64,000 nt of DNA from UBA3700 sp964478025 (GCA_964478025.1 CAYZGK010000006.1:1-64000), one strand, 5' to 3'; shown: positions 52,702-61,768, counted from the first letter of the stretch. Notes: a model not told the origin generated them from the sequence alone. Translations and numbers: made by a program.

Positions 52702-53161
52702 ATTTGCAAATACGTATTTGGTTTGTGCAGATTTGCTGGCATTGGATAAAAAAGATTCTAGTATATATAATCCTGTTGAAGGGTATTTTAGAAATCCAAC
52801 TGCTATTAATTTGGTCGATGCTATAAAAAATGGTGGGATAAACTTGGGAAATAATAGAGCTCATGGAACTTTACAATATGTTTTAGATGAATATGGTGAT
52901 TTAATATTTGGAAAGAGATTTAATCCCAATAAAGTAAATGGACATGCACCTCATCCTACTTTGATAGGAGGGACAAATCCAAGAGTTCAATGTGCAGGAA
53001 TGATTACTTTTTCAAAAGGGAAAATAGTTTCAATAGATAATAAAAGTGGTCATTATAAACCAAATGTTAGGTCTTTAGCAAAGGTCGATGATTATTTAAA
53101 TAAATTGTTTAAAAGTCACCCAGAAATATTTAATAGTAAATCAAAATGGAGGAGAAAATAG
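52649..53161 (+). CDS. Small toxin-like protein, module C
   Basis: 170 aa from the ATG at 52649. Shares the first 18 residues with module B, then diverges while keeping the plan (YLVCADLLALDKKD, NPTAINLVDAI, HPTLIGGTNPRVQCAG, DNKSGHYKPN). It is nine residues longer at the C-terminus, ending KSKWRRK. The last codons TGG AGG AGA AAA hold the SD of the immunity-like gene, which starts right after the TAG. Similar in my recollection to C-terminal domains of polymorphic toxins. Confidence 0.5.
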   Translation: MGSGISGIYSGTIEKSQPFANTYLVCADLLALDKKDSSIYNPVEGYFRNPTAINLVDAIKNGGINLGNNRAHGTLQYVLDEYGDLIFGKRFNPNKVNGHAPHPTLIGGTNPRVQCAGMITFSKGKIVSIDNKSGHYKPNVRSLAKVDDYLNKLFKSHPEIFNSKSKWRRK

Positions 53162-53614
53162 ATGAATACAATAAAAGAAATAACAAAAAAAATATTTAGT
53201 ATTGATTTTGAAAAAGATTTTGAAAATGAAGATGTTTATAATGAATATATAAATATTGCCGATAATTTAATCAAAAATAACAATTGGATAAACATATATG
53301 AGTGTTGGTATGATTATCTTGTCAATGAGTGCAAAACGGAAGAACAAATATTGAATTATGCTAATCTGTTTTGGTGTTATGAAGGACAAAATCATAAAAT
53401 ACCAAATGCGATAGAGTTTTGTTCCTTTTTTTATGCAAACATATCGTTTGAGCACTATCCAGACGCGGATGTTATACTTGATAGTATATCATATGAAGTG
53501 CTTAAAAATTCTGGAATATATGCATATAAAGAAATATATTATGATGAATATATTCCATTAAACGATCCTGTAATGATAAAAGCTATTAAAAAATGGAAAG
53601 AAAATAAGAATTAA
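53162..53614 (+). CDS. Putative immunity protein, module C
   Basis: 150 aa, starting directly after the toxin-like stop. Acidic, with several Trp/Tyr, no signal or membrane segment. Paralogue of the module B protein (NWINIYECWYDYLVNECKTE, NYANLFWCYEGQNHKIPN), but with many substitutions, unlike the identical DUF4417 partners. The co-variation of this protein with the toxin-like one is the main reason for the immunity label. Confidence 0.5.
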   Translation: MNTIKEITKKIFSIDFEKDFENEDVYNEYINIADNLIKNNNWINIYECWYDYLVNECKTEEQILNYANLFWCYEGQNHKIPNAIEFCSFFYANISFEHYPDADVILDSISYEVLKNSGIYAYKEIYYDEYIPLNDPVMIKAIKKWKENKN

Positions 53615-53716
53615 TAGCATTCAATTATCAAAAATATATAGAATATTTAAAATCTTAATTTTATTTAGATAAAATTTTGAGTATTTTGGTGTTTCTATAA
53701 AGAATTTTGTATTTCG

Positions 53717-53763
53717 TTGTACTTCATTGTACTTTGAAAATTTTATTGTACTTTATTGTACTT
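53717..53763 (+). repeat. Four TTGTACTT repeats without a matching gene
   Basis: TTGTACTTCATTGTACTT (53717-53734) and TTGTACTTTATTGTACTT (53746-53763): two pairs with 10-base period. They sit in the 240-base gap between module C and the Pr6Pr-like gene. Short phased repeats of this kind are private to Fic or AlbA_2 type genes elsewhere in the window; here none follows. Confidence 0.65.
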
Positions 53764-53854
53764 TTATTTAAAGGAATGAATATGTAAGATTTTTATAAAT
53801 TTAACATTATTAAATATTGTATAATGATTAAAAGAAGCAAGGAATAGAGAAAAA

Positions 53855-54508
53855 ATGAATAAATCAAAAATAATAAATATTGTTGCTCTTACTGTTAATT
53901 CCATAATTGTTATTTTAGTTTTTTATGCAATATGTTCAATGCTTATAGGTGGAATTACCGGTAATATGACATCAGAAACAGAAACTTTTAGGTACTTTAC
54001 TAACTTATCTAATATTTTGGTTGGATTTATGACAATGCTTATAATTCCTTTTAATATAAATAGTATCATAAGTGGTAAAAGTGAAGTGCCTTTATGGGCA
54101 ATTTTGTGCCAATTTATAGGTACAGTAGCTGTAAGTGTAACCTTCCTTACTTGTATATGCTTTTTAGGACCTATGCAGGGTTTTTCCATGATATTTGCAG
54201 GTCCTTGTTTATACTTGCATGGAATTATTCCGATTCTTTCAATTATTTCAACAATATTTTTATCTACAGAGAAAAAAATACCACTAAAACTTGTACCTTT
54301 AGGATTACTTTCAATATTTCTTTATAGCATAGTATATGTAATAACTGTAGTTATACTAAAAGTTTGGCCAGATTTTTATGGATTTACCTTTGGTGGAAAA
54401 ATGTGGGCAGTGCCAATTTCACTTATAGTTATGTATTTAGTAACTCTTGGAATTTCTTATGGTCTTTATTTCGTTCAAAATAGTATTCACAAAAAGATGG
54501 ATTTATAA
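53855..54508 (+). CDS. Pr6Pr-like integral membrane protein
   Basis: 217 aa with about six transmembrane helices. The short motif FRYFTNLSNIL near 45 is typical of Pr6Pr (FAR-17a/AIG1-like) bacterial membrane proteins. A conserved His (LYLHGIIPIL) lies in a middle helix, as expected for the family in which related eukaryotic members are threonine-type lipid hydrolases. TATAAT occurs shortly before the start. Function in bacteria is unknown; no operon partner is evident. Confidence 0.75.
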   Translation: MNKSKIINIVALTVNSIIVILVFYAICSMLIGGITGNMTSETETFRYFTNLSNILVGFMTMLIIPFNINSIISGKSEVPLWAILCQFIGTVAVSVTFLTCICFLGPMQGFSMIFAGPCLYLHGIIPILSIISTIFLSTEKKIPLKLVPLGLLSIFLYSIVYVITVVILKVWPDFYGFTFGGKMWAVPISLIVMYLVTLGISYGLYFVQNSIHKKMDL

Positions 54509-54595
54509 AAAATTGTATTAAGAAATTCTTGTGTATTTCAATTAAGTGAAATTTAGTTTATAATATAGGTAGTAAACGATAAGGGGGGAAAACTT

Positions 54596-55345
54596 ATGAG
54601 TTTAGGAAAAATCATTGCGGAACGCAAAAACAAAAAAATTTATGTGGATGGTGATAAGGTCATAAAAGTCTTTGATCCAGAATTTTCAAAAGCTGATGTT
54701 CTAAATGAAGCTTTAAATCAAGCAAGAGTAGAAAGTACAGATCTTCACATACCAAAACTTATTAATGTAGGAAAGGTTGATGATAAATGGACTATAACTA
54801 TGGACTACATAGAAGGTAAAACATTAGAACAAATAATGAAAGAAGACCCTAAGAATCTAGATAAACATTTAGAGTTCTTTGTAGACTTACAAATGACAGT
54901 TCATGCGCAAAAAGCTCCACTTTTGAATAAGATTACCGATAAAATGAAGAGAAAAATTTCAGAATCACCAATTGATGAAGAAACTAAATATAATCTTCAT
55001 ACAAGACTAAATGGTATGCCAAAGCATAGTAAAGTATGTCATGGTGACTTTAATCCAAGTAATATTATTATTTCTAAAGATGGAACACCATACATTATAG
55101 ACTGGTCGCACGCAACTCAAGGAAATGCATCAGCTGATGTTGCACGTAGTTACTTATTATTCTCTTTAAATTATTCCAAAGAAATTGCAGATAAATACTT
55201 GGATTTGTTTGCTAAAAAGAGTAATACAGAGAAACAATACATCTTAAAATGGATCCCAATTGTTGCTGCATCACAATTAGTAAAGGGTAAGGAAAATGAA
55301 AGAGAGTTCTTACTTCGTTGGACAGATGTAGTAGAGTACGAATAA
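54596..55345 (+). CDS. Aminoglycoside phosphotransferase-like kinase
   Basis: 249 aa, APH/protein-kinase-like fold. A Lys in DKVIKVFD and a hinge YIEG lead into the catalytic loop HGDFNPSNIII near 148 and the metal-binding DWS (TPYIIDWSHA) near 167. TATAAT and a strong AAGGGGGG SD precede the ATG. The substrate could be a small molecule rather than an aminoglycoside; resistance should not be assumed. Transcribed alone, with a terminator downstream. Confidence 0.82.
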   Translation: MSLGKIIAERKNKKIYVDGDKVIKVFDPEFSKADVLNEALNQARVESTDLHIPKLINVGKVDDKWTITMDYIEGKTLEQIMKEDPKNLDKHLEFFVDLQMTVHAQKAPLLNKITDKMKRKISESPIDEETKYNLHTRLNGMPKHSKVCHGDFNPSNIIISKDGTPYIIDWSHATQGNASADVARSYLLFSLNYSKEIADKYLDLFAKKSNTEKQYILKWIPIVAASQLVKGKENEREFLLRWTDVVEYE

Positions 55346-55364
55346 AAAGAGTTTAATCTTTAAG

Positions 55365-55393
55365 TGACTGGCATTGTATTGCCAGTCATTTTT
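55365..55393 (+). terminator. Terminator of the APH-like gene
   Basis: Perfect 9-bp stem TGACTGGCA / TGCCAGTCA, 6-base loop, T-run. Confidence 0.85.
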
Positions 55394-55395
55394 CA

Positions 55396-55557
55396 TTTAC
55401 GCCAAAATGGATTTTTATGTCGTAAGTGGAAAATTGTAAAAATGCTTTGAAATTGGCATTTTTTATATAAAAATTTAATTTTAAAGTTTAAAAATTAAAT
55501 TTTTGATTTATGCCATTTACGCCAAATTGATTTACGCCAAAATTCTTGTCGTAAATC
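55396..55557. repeat. Upstream repeat block of the AlbA_2 gene
   Basis: TTTACGCCAAA at 55396, 55516 and 55531, plus TTTATGCCA at 55507. The right end forms an inverted repeat GATTTACG (55529-55536) / CGTAAATC (55550-55557), ending ahead of a TATAAT. The 52 bases 55505-55556 recur after the gene with two differences. Confidence 0.8.
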
Positions 55558-55594
55558 AATTTTAATGATATAATACTTATGCAAGAGGTGGAAT

Positions 55595-56914
55595 ATGAAC
55601 TTAGGTCACGAAGATGAAACATTAGAATTTAAGAAAACAACAGGAGAGCTTAATGAAGCATTGCAATCAATTTGTGCTATGCTAAATAAACATGGAATGG
55701 GCACGATTTATTTTGGTGTTTATCCAAATGGAGAAGTTGTTGGACAAATGGTTAATGAAAATACTTTAAGAGACGTTTCAAGGAAAATTTTTGAAAGTAT
55801 TGAGCCACAAATCGTTCCTACTGTTAGTAAAAAGATAATAGATGAAAAAGAAGTGGTAGAAGTAACCTTTAAAGGCAAAGATAGACCTTATTCTTGTAAT
55901 GGTAAATATTATATAAGAACTTCTGATGAAGATAGAATTTTGCCTCCTAATGAACTTAGACAACTATTTGAATATAACAAACAAGGAAGTTGGGATGAGG
56001 AATTAACTGAGTATACCATAGATGATGTGGATGTTGATGACTTAAAGAAATTTTATAATAAAGCTACTGCATGTGGTAGATTAAAAGATGAAGAATTTGA
56101 TACAGAAAGGTTGTTAAAGAAATTAGGATTAATAAAAAACAATTATTTAACAAACGCAGGGAATTTACTTTTTTCAAAAAACGAACCAATTGTATTAAAA
56201 ATGGCCGTTTTTGCTACTGATGAAAAATTAACATTTATAGATATTAATAGGGTTAATGGAAACATAATAAAATTAATTGAAGAAGCAAACTCATATATAA
56301 AGAAAAATATAAGATGGAGAGCTGATATCGTGGGATTTGAAAGAGTTGAAACACCTGAAATTCCTATAAGATCAATAAGAGAAATTATTTGTAATAGTTT
56401 TGCTCATGCTCGATACAATACAAACACAGAACATGAAATATCTATTCATCCTAGTTTTGTAAGAATATATAATCCTGGAGAGTTTCCAGTAGGGTATAAG
56501 CCAGAAGATTTTATAAAGGAAAATATTCCATCTTTAATTAGAAATCCTTTAATTTTAAAAACTTTGTTTTTATGTGATGAGGTTGAGTCTTATAGTAGTG
56601 GATTTAAAAGAGTTTATGAAGAATGTAAAAAGAACTCAATAAAAACTTCTTATCAATGTTCAAGAGAAGGTTTCACATTTATATTCTATAGAGAAAATTC
56701 TAATGTGGTTAATTTAAATGAACTTAAATTAGAAAACGATGAGGAAATAATTCTAAATATTTTAAAGAAAAATCCAAAAACATCTGTTTCTGAAATTGTT
56801 AACTTAGTAAATAAAAGCAGTAGAAGTGTTCAAAGATCACTAAAAGCTTTAAGAGAAAAAGGTTATATAGAAAGAGTAGGAAAGACAAAAGGTTATTGGA
56901 ATATATTAAAATAA
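55595..56914 (+). CDS. AlbA_2-domain protein with ATPase fold and winged helix
   Basis: 439 aa. An N-terminal AlbA_2 (Schlafen-like) domain: ETLEFKKTTGELNEALQSIC, then MGTIYFGVYPNGEVVGQ. A middle GHKL-like ATPase domain (HATPase_c_4) follows: REIICNSFAHARYN and VRIYNPGEFPVGYK. The C-terminal winged helix (about 375-439, KTSVSEIVNLVNKSSRSVQRSLKALR) should bind DNA. Repeat blocks of the TTTACGCCAAA family lie on both sides and nowhere else in the window, so the protein probably recognises them. SD AGAGGTGG before the ATG. Commonly annotated as a transcriptional regulator; defence or selfish roles remain open. Confidence 0.88.
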   Translation: MNLGHEDETLEFKKTTGELNEALQSICAMLNKHGMGTIYFGVYPNGEVVGQMVNENTLRDVSRKIFESIEPQIVPTVSKKIIDEKEVVEVTFKGKDRPYSCNGKYYIRTSDEDRILPPNELRQLFEYNKQGSWDEELTEYTIDDVDVDDLKKFYNKATACGRLKDEEFDTERLLKKLGLIKNNYLTNAGNLLFSKNEPIVLKMAVFATDEKLTFIDINRVNGNIIKLIEEANSYIKKNIRWRADIVGFERVETPEIPIRSIREIICNSFAHARYNTNTEHEISIHPSFVRIYNPGEFPVGYKPEDFIKENIPSLIRNPLILKTLFLCDEVESYSSGFKRVYEECKKNSIKTSYQCSREGFTFIFYRENSNVVNLNELKLENDEEIILNILKKNPKTSVSEIVNLVNKSSRSVQRSLKALREKGYIERVGKTKGYWNILK

Positions 56915-56927
56915 TTTTTTAAATTTT

Positions 56928-56979
56928 GATTTACGCCATTTACGCCAAATTGATTTACGCCAAAATTTTTGTCGTAAAT
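56928..56979. repeat. Downstream repeat block of the AlbA_2 gene
   Basis: 52 bases matching 55505-55556 with two substitutions, in the same orientation. Contains TTTACGCCA three times and the inverted GTCGTAAA. The pair makes 1.4-kb-spaced direct repeats around the gene. Confidence 0.8.
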
Positions 56980-56993
56980 GGCATTAATAAGAA

Positions 56994-57560
56994 CTATTCA
57001 AATAATATCCAATGACCAAAATTTATTTTTTTAGGATTATATGGATGTTCATCAAGCATTTTTTCCATCCATATCATGTCATACCATTTATTAAATTTAA
57101 AACCACTATTATGTAATGTGCCAACAAGTGAATATCCCATTTTTTGATGAAATAGAAAACTATCTGTATTTAGGTTAGAATCATTGTCTTTAGGGTAGGT
57201 GATACATGCGTTTAGGTTTAGAATCCCCATGTCTTTTAAAGAAAGTTCAAGGCTTTTGTATAAAGTACTGCCTATTTTATGTTTAGTGTATCCTTCCTTT
57301 ACATAAATAGTAACTTCAACTGACCAATCATATGCTTGTCTATTTTTAAATGTATTTGCATAGGCATATCCTAGAATCTGATTATTCTCATCCACAGCTT
57401 TTATATAAGGATATTTTTTACTTATGCTTTTTATTCTTCTTTCAAATTCTTTTATACTTGGAACTTTTGTTTCAAATGAAATAGCAGTATTAAGTACATA
57501 AGGTGCATAGATGCTTAAAAGCTCATTTGCGTCATTTATAGAGACTTTTTCTATTCTCAT
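56994..57560 (-). CDS. GNAT acetyltransferase, phosphinothricin acetyltransferase-like
   Basis: 188 aa GNAT-fold enzyme. The N-terminal LLSIYAPYVLNTAISFETKVPS, the YAYANTFKNRQAYDWSVE strand pair, the acetyl-CoA loop EGYTKHKIGSTLYKSLE (a degenerate R/Q-x-x-G-x-G/S), and a late FHQKMGY with GTLHNSGFKFNKWYDMIWME are all typical of the Pat/YncA subfamily. Substrate likely an amino acid analogue, not certain. The stop lies just beyond the AlbA_2 downstream repeat block. Confidence 0.82.
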   Translation of the reverse strand: MRIEKVSINDANELLSIYAPYVLNTAISFETKVPSIKEFERRIKSISKKYPYIKAVDENNQILGYAYANTFKNRQAYDWSVEVTIYVKEGYTKHKIGSTLYKSLELSLKDMGILNLNACITYPKDNDSNLNTDSFLFHQKMGYSLVGTLHNSGFKFNKWYDMIWMEKMLDEHPYNPKKINFGHWILFE

Positions 57561-57591
57561 ATATTTTTTCTCAAAATTTGTTTTATTGCCT

Positions 57592-57625
57592 TAAAAAAAG
57601 CCTCTCAATTAACTGAGAGGCTTTT
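57592..57625 (-). terminator. Terminator of the giant lipoprotein gene
   Basis: Perfect 12-bp stem AAAAGCCTCTCA / TGAGAGGCTTTT with a 6-base loop; a T-run on the minus strand follows. Confidence 0.88.
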
Positions 57626-57631
57626 GATTAA

Positions 57632-60600
57632 TTAGTCTTTAAACTTATCTCTTGAATTATCATTGCTTGTAGAAGCTTTAGACTTCTTAAATGTCTTTTT
57701 CTTCTTTGGAGCATATTTCTTGATAAAGTAGATTATAAGAACGATAACTATAATTCCACCGATTGTGCCTGATGTTATGTATAACCATAGTAAGTTATTT
57801 TCTTTTGTTTCTTCCTCTTCTTCCTCTTCTTCTTCCTCTTCTTCCTCTTCGGCTGAAGCATCTTCAGAAGTATATGTAATCTTATAGTTATTCTTTACTA
57901 CATCATTATATGTATGATCTTCCTTAACAGCATAGTCTTCTTCTTTAGCTGCAGCAGTGAAGTCTGCTTCTGTCATTTCTTGAGCTAAGAAGTTATCCAT
58001 GAATAAGTAACCAGAAGCCCAGTATGAAACATTCTTGCCACCAACTGACATTGTTAATGTAGCTGAAACTGAATCAGTGATTTCTTCATCAAGGGCAATA
58101 TACCAAGTATAAGTTGTCCATTCTGTATTATTTACTGTTCTTGCTTTGGCTAAGTTATATTCTTCTATTTCCTCAGTTGTAGCTGTTGAACTTACTTCTT
58201 TTTCTGTTGCCTTACCGAAAGAGTATGACTTGTTATTAACTTTTAATGTTAATGTAGCTGAATCAATTAAGTTTTTGTTCTTATATGAATCATAATCACT
58301 ATCGTCTTCATCAACATCAGCTTCAGTTATATACTTAACATCCTTTGTTAAAACATCAACAGATACTTTGTAATACTTGCCAGCTTCAAGAGTAATTGAA
58401 GATGAAGAGTATGAATAAGTTGTTAATTCCTTATTATAGATAACAAGAACGCTATCACCAACATCCTCCTTTACAGGATCTGTACCAAAGATTGTCTTAG
58501 CGATTGCATCTTTATCTGCATCAATATCTAGTAAATCCCAGTTTCCGTTTACTTGGTTAAAGATACCTGCTGCTAAATCGTCATCGTCGCTTGAAGATGA
58601 TGAATCAACTTTAGCTCCTGTCCAGTTAGATGGAGTAAATAAAGATGTTGTGCTTGAAGAATAGTTATCCATTGTGTCTGTATACCATTCTTTCTTTGTT
58701 GTTCTCTTTGTAATTAAATCTTTATCTGATTCTGACATAGCGTTATATACATCTTCATCAATTGAAGAGTAAGTAGCTAATGTAAAGAATGCAGTATCTG
58801 TTGTAGCAGCTGCTTGTGCAGGAGAACCAGCATATAGAGTAACTGTAATTGTTTGAGATACAAAACCTGTCTTAATTAGATATAAATATTGATTCCATGT
58901 TGTACCAACAGTTGATGATGAATAAGTTGTTAAACCTTGATTATTTTCTGTAGCACCTGATGGAGCAACATTAATAGAGAAGGCTCCTTCTGTTACTCTT
59001 GCATATACGCTAATTAAATAGTAAGAATTAGCGCTTAGTGTAATTGTTGTTGATTTATATCCTAAAGACTTAAGATTGTTTGAATGAATCATTAAGATAT
59101 TAGGATTCTCTTCTACATCGTAGTTTGCATCTAATCCTTCTGTAACATTTCCTGAAATGTATGTAGTCATATCAGCATAGTTATTAATAGATACAGCACC
59201 CGCAGTAGATGCGCCACCTTTTTGTGTTAAAACTGATTCATCAGTAATTGTCCAAGATGATGGAACAGCTGTTCCTACTAATTTACCATTAGCATCCCAA
59301 GCAGAACCTGTTGTGTATAATGAGTTAGTTGAAGCAGTATCAATGTTAGTGAAACATCCATTTGAAGAAATTCCATTGCTTGATGAAGAACTAAATGTAT
59401 AAGAGTATACTGTAGTTCCTGTTGTTGCAGCTTTAAATGTATCGTAATCAACATCTAGAATCTTTAAGTTTGCAATAGATAATTTACCAGCAACTAATGT
59501 TGAATCTACGGTAGATGATGTTCCTGTACCAAACTCAATATCTAAACTTAAATACTTTGTATTAATAGCATCGCCTAAAACATAAGCACAGAATCTTGTA
59601 TAACCATTATTGTTTTCTAAGATATAATCTTCTAATTTTTCTGAGTTAACTGAAATTGTGATAGCAGTGGTCTTTGAACTATCATAATTAGATTCATAAT
59701 CTGGATCAAATACGCTAAATTTAATTGTTGCATTTGAAGAAGAAGCAACATTTTCAGTCTTTGCATAGAATGAAATTAAATATGCTTTATTAGGAGCAAT
59801 CTTAATTAATTCCTTATTAGTTAAATCAGCAGTGTCAGCATCTTTAGCAGTCTTTGCAATTGTAGACATAGAATAAGCTGTTGCACGAGAGTTTGTAATA
59901 TTTAGAGCTTCAACTGATGTGTTAGCAATTTCTGCAGTGCTAACTTCTGTTGTTGTATATTTTGCAGTTCCATCATTGTTTAAGAAAGCATCTTCATATA
60001 AAGTAGAGGATAATTTGCTTAAAGAAATAGGAGTTGCAGAAGCTTCATCTGTATAGAATGACTTTTGTAATGATGCATCAGCAGCATTATATGTTGCTTC
60101 ATCAATTTCCTCATAAGTTAAGCAGTCAAAGAAAGCAAGACCGCAAGCAAGTGTTGTAGATTCCTTACCACCTTGTCCTAAACCTAATTCAATATTGAAA
60201 CTATTTTCTTCATATTGGTTTCCACGTAAGTACATAGAGATAGCTTCCCATGAACCATTTGTATCAACTGGAACTTCTATATATGTATCAGAACCGTTTT
60301 TAATTTTTATAAATGCAGAACCTTTTGTTAGGTAAGTCTTTGCATAAACTGTAACTTTATAATATTTGCCAACTTTTACAACCATAGCATCATTACTTGT
60401 ATAAGAATATGCTGTATCTTGCTTGTTGTAGATATATAACATTCTATCGCCTAAATCATCCTTTACACTTGTTATATCATCACTAACTTTTGTTACAGTA
60501 GATGTAATTGAACTAAATGAATAACTACCTTTAGCTGCAGATATATCTAATATACCTTTTTCAAGATATGAAGAACCTGATGGAGCAGATGTAGCACCTG

Positions 60601-61474
60601 AACCAGCGGCTCCTGTAAATTGTGATGGAGTATATGGAAGTGATGCAGTTGATGATACATAGTTGAAGTTATGATCTGGTTGATTCATATCATACTTTGC
60701 AACTGTACTTGAAACTGTAACTTCATTATATTGTTCAGCAGCAGTTTTACCACCTTCGATATCTTCAAGCTTTGTTAAAGATACTGAATCAAAGAAGGCA
60801 TAACCTGAAGTCATATGACCTGTTGATTTATTTCCATCACCTAATCCTAAAGATAGAGTGATTGAAGAACTTTCTGATGAGCCTTTTAAGTATACATTAT
60901 ATTCTTGCCATCCAGCATTTTGTGTAGAATCTGTTTTAATAGCAGTAAATGCAACATATGCATCACCAGTTACATATGCGTAAGCACCAATTTCATTATC
61001 AGTATCGCTACCTGAAATGTTAGATGTCTTTACATAGAATTTTAAAACGTAATATGAGTTTTTATCTATTGTTGCTGATGATGATTTATAGTAATAAGCA
61101 GTAGCGGTTTTGTTATAAATCATTAAGATTTTGTTGTCGTCTCCAACTTTACTTGGATTACCATTATAGTCATAATCGCTATTTGACATTTTACTTACAT
61201 CAATAACACCGGCTTTTTCTACATCTGGTGTTTTAGTAGAAGAAGATGTGCTTCCTGCTGTACCTGTCCAATCTTCTGGAGATTGTGGATATGAAGCAGT
61301 AGAATCTGTTACAAAATTAAAATTACCATTAGTAAATAATAAATCAGATTCGTCAATGTCTTCGTCTGTTGTTGTATCCTCTTTTTTGTCAGAACATGCA
61401 AAAGCACAAACTGTCATGCAAATGCAAAGTACTACTACAATTAGAGAATAAAGAATTCTTTTTTTCTTTTCCAT
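57632..61474 (-). CDS. Giant repeat lipoprotein with C-terminal membrane anchor
   Basis: 1280 aa surface protein. Signal peptide with lipobox AFAC (Cys27). The body contains at least four repeats of a beta-rich unit that opens like NGNFNFVTDSTASYPQSPEDW with a W/F-TGA motif, runs through DNKILMIYNKTATAYYYKSSS and ends AFFDSVSLTKLE; these look like carbohydrate-binding jelly rolls. Near the end come a run of 14 Glu (about 1209-1222), a transmembrane helix (about 1229-1251) and a Lys-rich tail. Having both a lipid anchor and a C-terminal helix is unusual. Very rich in Ser, Thr and Asp; Cys is nearly absent after the lipobox. No catalytic motif. SD TAGGTGG before the ATG. Transcribed alone. Glycan binding is inference. 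Confidence 0.8.
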   Translation of the reverse strand: MEKKKRILYSLIVVVLCICMTVCAFACSDKKEDTTTDEDIDESDLLFTNGNFNFVTDSTASYPQSPEDWTGTAGSTSSSTKTPDVEKAGVIDVSKMSNSDYDYNGNPSKVGDDNKILMIYNKTATAYYYKSSSATIDKNSYYVLKFYVKTSNISGSDTDNEIGAYAYVTGDAYVAFTAIKTDSTQNAGWQEYNVYLKGSSESSSITLSLGLGDGNKSTGHMTSGYAFFDSVSLTKLEDIEGGKTAAEQYNEVTVSSTVAKYDMNQPDHNFNYVSSTASLPYTPSQFTGAAGSGATSAPSGSSYLEKGILDISAAKGSYSFSSITSTVTKVSDDITSVKDDLGDRMLYIYNKQDTAYSYTSNDAMVVKVGKYYKVTVYAKTYLTKGSAFIKIKNGSDTYIEVPVDTNGSWEAISMYLRGNQYEENSFNIELGLGQGGKESTTLACGLAFFDCLTYEEIDEATYNAADASLQKSFYTDEASATPISLSKLSSTLYEDAFLNNDGTAKYTTTEVSTAEIANTSVEALNITNSRATAYSMSTIAKTAKDADTADLTNKELIKIAPNKAYLISFYAKTENVASSSNATIKFSVFDPDYESNYDSSKTTAITISVNSEKLEDYILENNNGYTRFCAYVLGDAINTKYLSLDIEFGTGTSSTVDSTLVAGKLSIANLKILDVDYDTFKAATTGTTVYSYTFSSSSSNGISSNGCFTNIDTASTNSLYTTGSAWDANGKLVGTAVPSSWTITDESVLTQKGGASTAGAVSINNYADMTTYISGNVTEGLDANYDVEENPNILMIHSNNLKSLGYKSTTITLSANSYYLISVYARVTEGAFSINVAPSGATENNQGLTTYSSSTVGTTWNQYLYLIKTGFVSQTITVTLYAGSPAQAAATTDTAFFTLATYSSIDEDVYNAMSESDKDLITKRTTKKEWYTDTMDNYSSSTTSLFTPSNWTGAKVDSSSSSDDDDLAAGIFNQVNGNWDLLDIDADKDAIAKTIFGTDPVKEDVGDSVLVIYNKELTTYSYSSSSITLEAGKYYKVSVDVLTKDVKYITEADVDEDDSDYDSYKNKNLIDSATLTLKVNNKSYSFGKATEKEVSSTATTEEIEEYNLAKARTVNNTEWTTYTWYIALDEEITDSVSATLTMSVGGKNVSYWASGYLFMDNFLAQEMTEADFTAAAKEEDYAVKEDHTYNDVVKNNYKITYTSEDASAEEEEEEEEEEEEEETKENNLLWLYITSGTIGGIIVIVLIIYFIKKYAPKKKKTFKKSKASTSNDNSRDKFKD

Positions 61475-61768
61475 TTGACCACCTAAATATTTAATATATT
61501 TTCTTTATTTATAAAATAAATCTTTTTAATTATATACAATGAATACTTAAAACGCAATAAAAGAAAGTAAATTACACTATAAAAAACTGATTTTAAAAAC
61601 TTGAATGCAAAAATTGCTGAAAAAGCAATATAAAATTGTAATTATTCGCATATTACTGTCTCTTTTGGTGTATTATTTTCAAGAACTCAAAGTAAAAAAT
61701 ATGAAAAATCTTAAAATTTACAAAAAATTGTTCTTAAATTTTAAGAAAGATTTTACATGAATAGGGGA
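61475..61768. other. AT-rich gap without genes
   Basis: 294 bases between two minus-strand genes. It should hold the promoter of the giant lipoprotein gene. I see only a loose inverted repeat (ATCTTAAAATTT near 61708 against AAATTTTAAGAAAGAT near 61736), possibly a weak terminator, and no coding frame of note. Confidence 0.5.

Noticed and set aside
46222..53614. Prophage remnant because DUF4417 occurs in phages
   Set aside because: No structural, packaging, integrase or lysis genes lie in the region.
54596..55345. Antibiotic resistance gene
   Set aside because: The APH-like motifs are shared by many small-molecule kinases; nothing here points to aminoglycosides.
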